DNA from: Macrocystis pyrifera
Lineage: Eukaryota > Sar > Phaeophyceae > Laminariales > Laminariaceae
Reading direction: 5' to 3'
DNA length: 64,000 nt
Assembly (NCBI GenBank): GCA_031763025.1
Contig: JASSKH010000003.1
Location: 15,930,992-15,994,991 of the forward strand
Shown: in pieces, positions 1 to 10,800 of the stretch
Layout of the letters: each line of letters starts with the position of its first letter
How positions within the stretch are numbered: position 1 is the first letter of the stretch
Position numbers and translations under genes: made by a program
The notes under the pieces: generated by a model
Told to the model about the DNA's origin: nothing
Database searches by the model: none
Seen by the model: only the letters and a program-made list of their open reading frames with translations

Positions 1-392
1 GCTTGGGAAATCGTCGGAGGGGGTGTGTTATCCTATCACCCGGTGTGATAGTGTCCATCACCCGTGTGATACGGTATCGTGGTACACCTGGTATGTGGTA
101 CGGGGTAGTGGTGCATGGGGTGTGGCGCAAGGGCGCACGGTAGGAGTTTCTGTCCGGAAATGTGGGGACCGTTTTATACGTATTAATATTGATACCCAAA
201 CGCCCAAACGGCACTTGCCAGTCCCGACAGGGTGGCAGACTTGCACTTTGTACGTGAAGTGCAACATTAACCGGCGGAAGTGATTTTTTTTTTGTGACAG
301 TTTCATCGTAACGTCGGAATAGCCATGGTTGTGCTCATCTCGACGGAAAGGGCCGCACTGACGGAAAAGCTGAGTATAGATTGGTTGACTAC
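1..392. repeat. Dispersed GGGGTGTGTTATC repeat and flank
   Basis: Bases 18-80 (GGGGGTGTGTTATC then CCATCACCCGTGTGAT and CGGTA) recur at 44778-44845 and, in part, at 58335-58360. This is therefore a dispersed repeat of unknown type. No gene seen. Confidence 0.55.
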
Positions 393-394
393 TA

Positions 395-499
395 TTACGG
401 GGGACCATAGTTAGCAGGACCTACGGTACACACAAAAACCTATATACTTGCCTAGTTTGACTAACAGTATTTGGTCCTCTTTACTACGGTCCCCCGCAA
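395..499. mobile_element. TA-MITE copy 1
   Basis: 105-bp element with ends TTACGGGGGACCATAG and CGGTCCCCCGCAA, flanked by TA on both sides. Central part has the family's AAAAACCTATATA and TTTGGTCC blocks. Confidence 0.85.
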
Positions 500-1009
500 T
501 ACTATCAATCACTGCTGTGGTGTACATCGACATGCTTCTCATGCCAAGCAAGCGAGGTGCTCACTTGTCCGCCCTCAATGTCACGCTCACAGCGAAATGC
601 GCGAGTGCAAGCAGACTACGAGCGGACGGCACGACACTGCAAGAGTTTGCCTGCTGTTGGTGTGGATGGGCCTAGAGGCTAGGACTATCGTTGTGTGTAC
701 ACCTGCTGGTACATACCAATAGTTGCAGCAGTAGTATTGTTCTGTACGTCGATCCCTTGATGTTCACCAACCATTGCCCCCATCCTTATACAGCAGCAGT
801 ACGGGATTCAGCAATCAAGGACCACTCCGTACATCGCGCGGGCGGTTCTGTTTTCTATCATATCCAATCCACCCACACCCACCACCCCCAAGAACCTGCA
901 CGATGTCACTTGAGTTTTTCAAACGCTGTATTTGTGTACGTACATCTGTATGTGCGTAGAAGTGTTTCAACAACTATAATATGTGTGAACGTGCGGACGC
1001 GACTATTGA
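500..1009. other. Intergenic, no gene recognised
   Basis: Open frames here (for instance 448-675) have no family match, no splice logic and run across MITE sequence. Nothing supported. Confidence 0.6.
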
Positions 1010-1011
1010 TA

Positions 1012-1116
1012 TTACGGGGGTCTATAGTTAACAGGACCTATGACATACATAAAAACCTACATATTTAGGTATTTTTACTAGCAATATTCGGTCCTGTTTA
1101 CTATGGTCCCCCGTGA
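1012..1116. mobile_element. TA-MITE copy 2
   Basis: Same 105-bp family, left end TTACGGGGGTCTATAG, right end GGTCCCCCGTGA, TA flanks at 1010-1011 and 1117-1118. Confidence 0.85.
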
Positions 1117-1663
1117 TACTACTTGTCAGGGTATCATATATACCAGGCGGGGGTCTCTACGTACACGACTATTAACACTGCTTGTAGTTTGCTTGTCTAT
1201 AATACCCTGCTCCCGCTTGGTACCCCGACCCCACGCCGATCTGATCCCACCCGGATCTAAACCCTCCGAAATCAGCCGCCCGCCGATGTGTCCAACATGG
1301 TCGGGTTATAAAAAAAAAAAATCGACAAACATGAGGAGCTGATTGGTTAAACAGGTGGATCAGAAGGCGCTCGCCAATCCAAAATTGATCCGTTTGCTAA
1401 CCGACCCACCGAGTTGCCCAACCCAAGAATACTTGCTGTAGGTTTAAAACGTAAATTCGGTCACTATTGCCCACAGCAATGAATTTTTCGTGGGTTGGGA
1501 TTTTGCTGTCATATACCAGGCAGGAAAGAGACTACAAGAAATCCGACCCAAACAAATGATTCACAAATACCCCACTAATAGTTTTATAGTCAGTACTGTG
1601 GTAGTAAGGCTAAACTGAAGATTTTCCCGCCGCTCGCCTCGCCCGCAATAAACGTGTGACAAT

Positions 1664-1824
1664 ATGCCGCCTGCCCCCGTGATTAGGAGCAGGAGAATAT
1701 CGAATTCTTCCGTGCTGGAAGGGTCGGCAGGCGGCGCGGGGGGCATGGGGGGGGGTGGCGATCTTGGAGTGGCGAACATCCTCAAGAACGACTCGTTGAC
1801 CGCCATCTGCCTCCTCATCATCGC
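1664..1824 (+). CDS. AI-2E transporter exon 1 (start codon, Gly-rich N-terminus)
   Basis: Encodes about 53 residues starting MPPAPVIRSRR, then a Gly-rich stretch and the beginning of the first membrane helix (SLTAICLLIIA). It ends in phase 2 at the donor GC|GTAAGC. The intron that follows is 6.1 kb and holds most of the window's early mobile elements. Confidence 0.8.
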
Positions 1825-4800
1825 GTAAGCCACCCACCGCCCACATCGTGTCTATATCGTGTCTTGTTTTTAGCCATTCTGGCCGAGATTATAAGGTGTG
1901 TTTGATGTTCATATCAGAGCCCAAACGTGTATTATATTTCATGCAGTAGGCCAGAGTGGTATTACGGGGAACCATAGTAAATAGGACCATATATTTTTGG
2001 TAAATATAGGTAAATATATAGGTTTTTATGTATACCATAGGTCGTATTAACTAGGACCCCCCTAATAGTATGGTACGTGTGTTGTTTGTGAAACTTCGAG
2101 CTTAAAAAGCTGCGCAACATTTTGCGGACACAAAGAAAAAAACAGATACGGCGGTGCAGTAGGCCAGAGTGAGCAGCAGTATGATGTGTATGTTGTTTTC
2201 GTGAAAACTTCGAGCTTAGAATATGTTATAGCTGCGCATGCGTTTTGAGGACAACCTGCGAAAAAAAACAAAGCAGATACGTACGAGTTCGTAAGCAAAT
2301 TTGCGTTCCAAATATGTTTGTATTTCGTGTTGTTTCGCGCTGACGTTGTTCTTGAAAAACATATTTCCCGACACGCAGCAATTACTTGGAATTTGGGTTG
2401 GGCAAGTGCTGCGGGGGCTAGCTAGTATGAGTGGAGGGTAAATATATATTCCACTTCCCCAAATAGCAAAATTGCATTCCCGAATATGTAAATTCGACGC
2501 GAGTAGACGAGGGAAGAGTTGGCTGAAGTCTTCTCGCGATGACAACGAAGGCACTATTACGGGGGACCATAGTGAATAGTACCAATTGATACACACAAAA
2601 ACCTATATATTTACCTATTTTTACTAACAATATTTGGTCCTATTTTCTACGGTCCCCCGTAATAGGACCGCAGTGGGGAGGGGGGAGGAGAAAGAGCCTA
2701 CTGCTATGTGACCCACTGGTTGATCGGAGTCGCGACAAGTATTACGGGGGACCATAGTAAATGGCACCTACGGTACACACAAAAACCTATATATTTACCT
2801 ATTTTTACTAACAGTATTTGGTCCTATTTACTATCGCTCCCTGCAATAGGAGGGAGGGAGAAAAGAAAGACAGAGATAATAGATGGGAAGGTCATTTGTA
2901 TTAAATATATATTAGAAATGGAAGAATAACAAGCACGAGCGTCGCGTATTACGCTGTTCTTGCGCGACTAACATCTCGACGCGCATTAACTTCTACAGCA
3001 GTAGCAGTAGTAGGAGGAGGAGTTTGTGTCGGACAAGTTTTGTAGTGGTAGAAAGGGTTTAAGATGTTTCTTTCCTCCATCTTACGCAGCACGAGCATCA
3101 TTAAGGCACGTTATTGCGGGGGACCACAGCAGTAAGTAGGACCAACTATTGTTAGTAAAAATTGGTAAATATATAGGTTTTTCGTGTATACCGTGGGTCC
3201 TATTTACCATGGGTGTGTTCGGTACGGTACTACCGAGGCCTACCGGCGGTAAAATACCGCCGGTATACCTGTACCGAGAGGATTCGGTACGTTCGGTCTG
3301 GAGTTCTATACCGTACCGACAATTTCGGTACGTTCGGTCTGGAGTTCTATACCCTACCGAACATTTCGGTACGTTCGGCACGATGTCCGTACCCTTACCG
3401 GCGGTATCGGTATGATACACCGTACCGATACCGAGAAGCTCGGTATGTTCGGTACGATGCCCATACCGGTACCGAGAATTTCGGTACGTTCGGTACCATG
3501 TCCATACCCTTACCGAGAACCTCGGTACGTTCGGTACCATGTCCATATCGTACCGGCGGTATCGGTATGACACAACGTACCGATACCGAGCTTATACCCT
3601 ACCGAGAGTACCGATCCCGGGCTAATCGGGAAGTTAGGCTCGGGACAACCCGGTGCCGGTACAGTACCGCCACACACATAGCACGCAGCAGCACAGCAGC
3701 ACAGCAGCGTACCCTGCCTCATCGGTAACCTCCTGACCTCGGATCGGAGCCGCGCGGACACGTACTGGGTGGAGATGGTGATGTTCCTCAAAGCAAACTT
3801 CGATAGCATCCCCGCGTACAGTGCCATCCCCATGATCGCTCCGAAGGATATCCGCTCGTGTCTTCCCGGCCGGTTCACGGGGCTAGACACGGACTTGGTG
3901 GAGGCTGAAAACACCTTCGACTTTCTGAACAACACGGAGGCGCCGACGGTTGCTGGCCTTACCGCTGGCATGTCCTTGGAGGAGGATGAGAATTAGGACT
4001 TAGTCGGATCTATATCGAGAGACATCTGTTCAGATACGATCGGTACTTGTACTTCACTTGGACGCAGTTTTGAGTGTAAGTTTAAGTTTCAGTTTTCGTT
4101 CTGTTTTGATTTTTATTTTGCAACAGAGCAATTCGCTCTTGAATTAATTTTGATGTTCGCGCAGACTCTTGGAAGTCAAGTTCAAATCGTTGTTGTCTTT
4201 TGCTGCAAATTGGTTTGTTGTTATCGTTTGACTCGCGCGCGTAGAAAGAATGCTGAAGCTTCTTATCAATTGACAACGTTTTGATTCTGCTGTTCTCTCC
4301 TGCCTTCGATTTTCAATGGGGAGAAGCGGTGTTGCTGCCTTCGTACAATCATGATCATAATCTATAACTTTAATTTTGTCGCACTGACTGAGCCGGTCGC
4401 CCCGGTGGTCTAGTTGGTATCCGCGTAACCTTCTGTAGCAGGCAAGTTCAGGGGTTCGAATCCCAGCGACAGCGCCTTTTTTCTCATGTTATGAGTTTTT
4501 TCTCTCGTTGTCGTGTCTTGCCGGTGGATAGCGCGCAAGCGTGTGTACACAGTGGGAAAGAGGTGGCTGGAACTCTTCTCGCAATAAAAATTTCAGTCAG
4601 TACCGCAGGAGGATGGGAGTGGGGGCCTCAGGGAGAGGAGCCTTCTGTGTGACCACGGTTTAGACGTTCAGGCAAGACAAATAATACCCGGTGTGGTAAG
4701 GCGCCCATCGAACTCTGGAAATGAATGTGATGACAAAACAAAAAAAAAAAAAAAAAAACTGTCGCAGACACACACATTCTTGATGGGCAATACCATGGTA

Positions 4801-7800
4801 CTGCTGTGGAGCGACGCTCGGTTTGACAAATACCGCTGGTATCTGCGGTACGGTACCGGTATGGAGGTCTATACCGCACCGAGAATTTCGGTACGTTCGG
4901 TATGGAGTTCTAAATCGTACCGAGAATTTCGGTACGTTCGGTCTGGAGTTCTATACCCTACCGAAAACTTCGGTACGTTCGGCACGATGTCCGTACCCTT
5001 ACCGGCGGTATCGGTATGATACACCGTACCGATACCGAGAAGCTCGGTATGTTCGGTACGATGCCCATACCGGTACCGAGAATTTCGGTACGTTCGGTAC
5101 CATGTCCATACCCTTACCGAGAATTTCGGTACGTTCGGTACCATGTCCATACCGGTACCGAGCGTACCCGTACCGTACCGAACACACCCTTGCTATTTAC
5201 TACGGTCCTCCGTAATAGTATAGTGTAGTATCAGGACATCCGTTCAGAAGTGTCAGGAAGCGCGCGTGAGGGGTTGGTATAGTCCATTCCCGAATATTGT
5301 TATTACGGTGGTCCGTAGTTAATAGGACCTTTGGTATACATAAAAACCTATGTATTTTCCTGTTTTTACTATTACGGGGGTCCATAGTTAACGGGACTAA
5401 ATTTTGTTAGTAAAAATTAGTAAGTATATAGGTTTTTATGTGTACCATAGGTCCTGTTAACTATGGACCCCCGTAATAACAATATTTGGTCCTATTTACT
5501 ATGGTCCTCCGTAATACTACTACGCAGCAAGAGTGCGACCATTAAAGTCTAAAACGCGTTAGTGTCAGGCCATTTGTTAAGAGATGTGAGAATCGATTCA
5601 TGGCTTCGACTTTTACGCTGCCAAGACATGTGCTCTTACCCATTGGGGCCCCATACATCCCCCCCCCCCCCCCCCCCCCCGCCCGTCCCCTCGCCTTGCT
5701 TCCTTAATGTTAACGCATACCCCCCCCTCCCCCCTATATTATGTATTATATAGGTTGAGTTGGCGTCGTCGGCTGGCAACGATACTGCTGTAAAACATGC
5801 CGCTCACTACTTGAGCTAGTAATAGCTAGACAACCAGGGTGGTACCGGTTCTTTTCTTGTTCTCTTGGGGTTTTTTTGCGGTCGGTCACAGCTGGTGGTC
5901 GAGGTAGATCATTTGTGTGGGGTGGAGAAATTTTTCTCCGCCCAAAGGGAATGATCGTATCACGTTCCGTAGTGTTTATGGTAAGGCATCCACAAGGCGG
6001 TTACATAGTACTACGTCCATTGCTGTCTCTGGAAGTGGCCACACCGGAAACTAAATGAACTCATTGCAGCTGTCATCCATATGCAAGTCCGCCTCAGAAG
6101 CGGTTCTTTGTAGGATACAGCTCACCCTTTGTGCGACTCGCCGGACATCTCACGGCGCTTCGCGCTTGGTGCAAGCAATGTCTGTCTGGTCGGTGAAAAC
6201 CCGATGTGCTCCGTCCCGGCATTGTAGGCATGCGAGGGTCTATGGTCGTACGACTACGGCCATGCATGGTATCGAGTACACTCCCCCCCCCCCCCCCCCC
6301 CCCCCACCTATCCTGATGAACGTGATAATACTATAATAATGCTAGAATATGCAGGAGAAGTATGGGAAGGAAATGCGGAATTCGTAAGCCAGTCGGAAAC
6401 AGTACAGATGACCGCAGCTAAAAAAATCATAATATGCTCAAGTACGACTAGTAATGCAGTATTAAGAGCAGAATGCACCCACTCAAGAAAAATAGAGACA
6501 TGAAAAGTTGAAATGGCAATACAAAGTAAGGAACATGCCAAAAAAAGAGGTTACCAGCCATGGTTGATAGCGCTCGCTGTATGGAAGAAAGTAACAAAAG
6601 GGCGAGCTGGCATAAGGTGGGATAACGTAGTCGAGAAAGTATGGAAGATGTACGAGGAAACCAAGAAGAGATGATGTCCGCAGAGAAGTTTGGGATACAC
6701 AGGACAGAAGTAGAAGAAAAATTAGCGCTAAGAAACAAGGTGAAATCGGAGAAACACTCAAGAGATATACGGGGGATTAAGCGAAAGGATAGGAATGAAA
6801 AACGTATTTGCACGGCCCAATGGATTTCGCGAAAACGCTGAAACTGCGATTTCGTGTAGGTGACCTGGACCTGCCAGAAAAAAAGAAAGAGGTATACCAG
6901 TAGCCGGGAGGAGGAGGAAGTAGATGCGCACATGTGCCTGTATGGCAAAGCAATAGAGAGTAGAACTCACATGGTAGGAGAATGTGAAATGGACAAGGAG
7001 GAACGGGATGTGCTAGAAGAGGAGATGAGGGAAATAATCGAATGTGGCGTGCAGGAGTTTGGTACACTAGATAGCAGCGAGAAAGCGATCGCTGTCCTAG
7101 GAGATAGGTGGTGGACGCAGGCGGCGAAACCGGAAGGGGCCAAGATCTGCAAAAAGTTTCCATGTAATATATGGAAACGACGTAATGAGCGCCCCAATGT
7201 TGTAGGTGTCTCTATTAGGAGTAGGAACGGTGCTCCGTCTCGAAAGGGATGCGTGGTCAATGGTCAAATGACTAAGGCGCGCAACAAATGAGTACCCCCC
7301 CGGCACATTTACTCCGCCCAAGGAGAATAATCGCATCACGTAGTGTTTACGGTAAGGCACCCTCGAGGCAGTTACATAGTACCCCCGATTGGTGTCTCTG
7401 GAAGTGGCGACACCTGAAAATATTAATATTTTCTAACTCATTGAAGCTGACATCCTTGTGCAAGTCCGCCTTACTGAATTTCGTTAATAGGATGCAGCTC
7501 ACCCTTCGTGCGACTCGCCGAACACCTCACGGCGCTTCGCGCTTGGCGCAAAGCATGTCTGCGTGGTCGGTGAAAACCCGACGTGCTCCTCCCCGGCATT
7601 GTAGGGATGCGAGAGTCTTTGGTCATACAACTACATATGGCCATGGATGATGTCGAGTACACCCCCGCCCCTCCGTCTCCAAAGGGATGCGTGGTCAATG
7701 GTCAAATGATGAAGCCAAGTAACAAATGAATACGCCCCCCCCCCCCCCCCACCCCCCCACCCCCCCCCTCCGTCTCGAAAGAGGTGCGTGGTCAATGGTC

Positions 7801-10800
7801 AAATGACTAAAAGGCATGCTAAAAATGAGTACGCCCCCTTCCCCCACCCTCTCGATGTCGCGTCTGGTTGACGCTTGGCTACGTACGCCTCGTCGCCGTG
7901 TCCCCTTTGCATGGCGGTTCTTCGCCGGCCTCGACTCCCCTGGATGCGTTCGTGACTCTCTCGAAGCGCGTGCGCGATGGGCTTCATGATGTTCTTCCTG
8001 AGCGATATCTTGATTCCCTTCGCAATTGCAGGTTCGGCCGTCCACCTTTGCGGCGCTGTTGTCGGTATGAGTACTCGTCGCATAGCAGTCGGTGCTGCAG
8101 TTGAGGGTGGTTCCGATACTGCACGTCGGGTTGCAAAAATAACGCCTTCTTGTACGCCTTTAACTCCACGGCCACATTTGTTTTTGTGTTAGGTGCTGGG
8201 TTGGGTTGAGTTGGGTTGGGTTGGGTTGAGTTGGGTTGGGTTGCGTTGGGTCGGGTTGGGTTGGGTTGGGGTTGGTTGTTGTACTGTTCTGTGTTGTGCG
8301 GGCTTGACTGCACGGCCCGTTCTCTTTTTTCTTCTTCTTTTCTGGTGTTGTAAGCGAAGGGCTTCTCGCGTGCAGACGCGCAGACAATCGGACGCAGCGA
8401 GTTACAGGGGCCAGGCACAGGGGTGGGACGGGGGGAGAGAGCGGGGGGGGGCGGCAGCGCTTACGGCGGAAGGGAGGGCAGATTGGTAGTTAGTTGTAGG
8501 CGTGTTGGTTGGCCCCGAGAGGGAGAGGTCGGTCGTGTTTTGCGCACTTGAGATGAAGACGCCGCAGCAGGAAACTGCGGGCACGACTTGTCTTTATCTC
8601 AAGAGCGCAGATACGCCTGTCTGTACCAAATCAACCGATCCCTCTGGCCGGCCATGCTTTCTCTGCAGTCGGGAACGCTGCTCTACGCAAGCTCCAGTCG
8701 TACGGGAAACAGATATCGAGAGAGTTAGTTTTACTGTTTTTTTACTTCCCTATCAAGAGCTCGCGTTTGTTGTACTGTTTTTCCACTCTCTAACCCCGCG
8801 ACCTTGTGTGGCCGCTAGTTTCAGTCGTCGCTTTCTGGCTGTTGCCTTGGCATGTTCCATATTCATGTTGCTGCTTGTGCGTTTTGTTTTGTTTTGTTTT
8901 GTTTTGTTGTGTCTAATTTTATTTTATTTTTTATCTTTTTTTTTCCCCGGGTAGTATTTTTAATGTACCTCCTGCAGCCGATGGTGAACTACCTGTGCAA
9001 GCCGCCGCGGCGCTGGTGTGACAAGTGCGTCAAGCGGAGGGGAGAGGTTTGCTGCGAGGGGTGCTTCCGCGTCACCAAGGTGCGTGCGCTGCAGTGCGTC
9101 CGCTGTCGTGGCTGAGAGGTTCACCGCAGCTGTGCCACAGGTGGTAGTAGTCCACAGAGCCTTTTGAGGCGTCTGTTTGGCGGAAAATTCAGGGTGAATG
9201 CACCCATTCTTCTATTACGGCGGACCATAGTAAATAGGACCAAATATTGTTAGAAACATATAGGTGAATATATAGGTTTTTGTGTGTACCGTAGGTCCTG
9301 TTTACTATGGTCCCCCGTAATAGGGCTGCAGTCCCATTAAGGGGACAGACCACTCAAATTATAAGCAGTTTTCCGTACAAGGGTGGAAACGCCTCAGCCT
9401 CGTGTCGGTATTGTAAACTGCTGCTGCAGTAGGCGTTTTTTTGTGTTGATGCTGTTGTTTTTTTGTTTTTTTTCTGATGTTGATGTGCACCTTAATCTCT
9501 GCACGAACGACTACTGCGTGTTGATGCCGCTTTTTTTTGTAGTTCTGCCGCATGTTGATGTACAGTTTGGTCTGGGTACAGCAACCACTGCCACAGGATT
9601 GCAGCTCTCGTCGATGACGCCACCGTATGTTTGCGTCTCGTCCCTCGCGGCCTACCGGTAACAAATCATGTCTGCTGCCTGCTCTACTGTCCGCGGTCGA
9701 AATGGTCGTAAATTGCTTTCCGTACCAGAACCTAGCGCTGTTTTTTTTTTTGCGGGCGATCTGGAAATATTGTCTTCGGTTAGTTGATTTGACGTCAACG
9801 ACTAACGTTGTGGTTTCAAAATTAACGTTTTCTTTGGCTTTGTTCGGTTTCAATTCTCTCTTTTTGTTTTGTTTCGTTTGGTTTGGTTTATTTCTGTTTT
9901 TATTTTTCGTTTCTTCGATTTCGTTTCGTTTCATTTCCTCTCGTTTGGTCTATTTCTGTTTTTGCTTTTTTTGTTTCTTCGTTTTCGTTTCGTTTCTTTT
10001 CGTAATCGTTCCTTTTCGTTTCGTTTCTTCGCTTCGTTTTCGTCACGTTTTGTTCGTTTCTGTTTCGTCTCATCTCATTTTCGTTTCGTTTCGTTTCGGT
10101 TTCATTTCGTTTTCGTTTTCTGTTTCGGCAGTCCCGCACATACAGCGCCATTAATGCGGAGGAAATTCTGCAGCTGGAGCGAATGGAGTACGAGACCAAG
10201 GGGTATGGCTGCTTCAACAGGCCCCTCGTCCCCCGCTGGCTCGCCGTCATCCTCGCCAGTGAGTTTATTTAACCCTCTTTCTACTACCTAAAACAACCCT
10301 ACCCTAAATCCAAGTAATTCTAAGTAGTTTAGGTTGGCCCAAAAACAGGACTGCAGTACTACAAGGGGTTGGCCCCGCTAAAAGAGGGAGTTCGAGATTC
10401 GAGGGCTTTATGGACCCTTGTGGGTCCAACTTCGACAGAAAACGTGGTTGAGAATCGACTCCGACCTAATGGCTGAAATCAAACTTGAAGACAAAATGGT
10501 TTAAAGTGAAAATTTCGACAAAAGGGTTGAAATTCAACTTTGCGACAAAATTGGTTGAAATTCAATGTCGACAATTGAATAAGATGGTTGAAATTGATTG
10601 AACTTGGACAAACATGGTTGAACTTTTTAACTTCGACCGAAAGGGTAAAGGTCCTAAGGTCGAAAAAATGGTTGAGCTCAGATTAGCTTTGTTCAAACTC
10701 TAACCCTTACCTCGACCGTCTGCGAGAAATCTCGGATTAAAGGATGTCGTAAGGAGTTGTTGCTTGTTGCAGTAGTGTGGAATATCGACCATGTCATCGA

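Larger units (their letters stand above)
2490..2930. repeat. Repeat shared with 48900-49110, split by two MITEs
   Basis: GACGCGAGTAGACGAGGGAAG, then GTGACCCACTGGTTGATCGG and AATAGATGGGA match the segment at 48900-49075 in the same order. Here the copy is interrupted by TA-MITEs at 2557-2662 and 2742-2846, so this repeat is older than the MITEs. Confidence 0.65.
3208..5192. mobile_element. hAT transposon, 1,985 bp, internally deleted
   Basis: Terminal inverted repeats CATGGGTGTGTTCGGTACGG and, on the other strand from the right end, CAAGGGTGTGTTCGGTACGG (19/20 identical). An 8-bp target duplication CTATTTAC lies at 3200-3207 and 5193-5200. Both the CA-GGGTG type of end and the 8-bp duplication are hAT hallmarks. 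Inside are two arrays of 41-bp subterminal repeats (to ~3600 and 4830-5190), a transposase C-terminal remnant (3682-3996) and a tRNA-like unit (4395-4471). Most of the transposase is missing, so it is non-autonomous. Confidence 0.88.
3114..5215. mobile_element. TA-MITE copy 6, split by a hAT element
   Basis: Left 94 bp at 3114-3207 and right part 5193-5215. Removing 3208-5192 and one copy of CTATTTAC restores a normal MITE end (GGTCCTATTTACTACGGTCC). Confidence 0.85.

Noticed and set aside
3213..3600. CRISPR-like array
   Set aside because: Units are contiguous and palindromic without unique spacers, lie within a hAT element, and the DNA is eukaryotic.
8193..8418. Proline-rich minus-strand frame (PTQPNPTQ repeats)
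   Set aside because: Translation of the (GGGTT)n microsatellite in transporter intron 2.
8502..8954. 150-codon hydrophobic open frame as a membrane protein
   Set aside because: It overlaps the T-rich end of transporter intron 2. Hydrophobicity comes from T-runs, and the real exon 3 starts at 8955.
9359..10291. Long frames on both strands over TTTCG repeats
   Set aside because: Low-complexity TTTCG tract gives Phe/Ser-rich or Lys/Asn/Arg-rich translations. The true exon 4 begins at 10132 in another frame.
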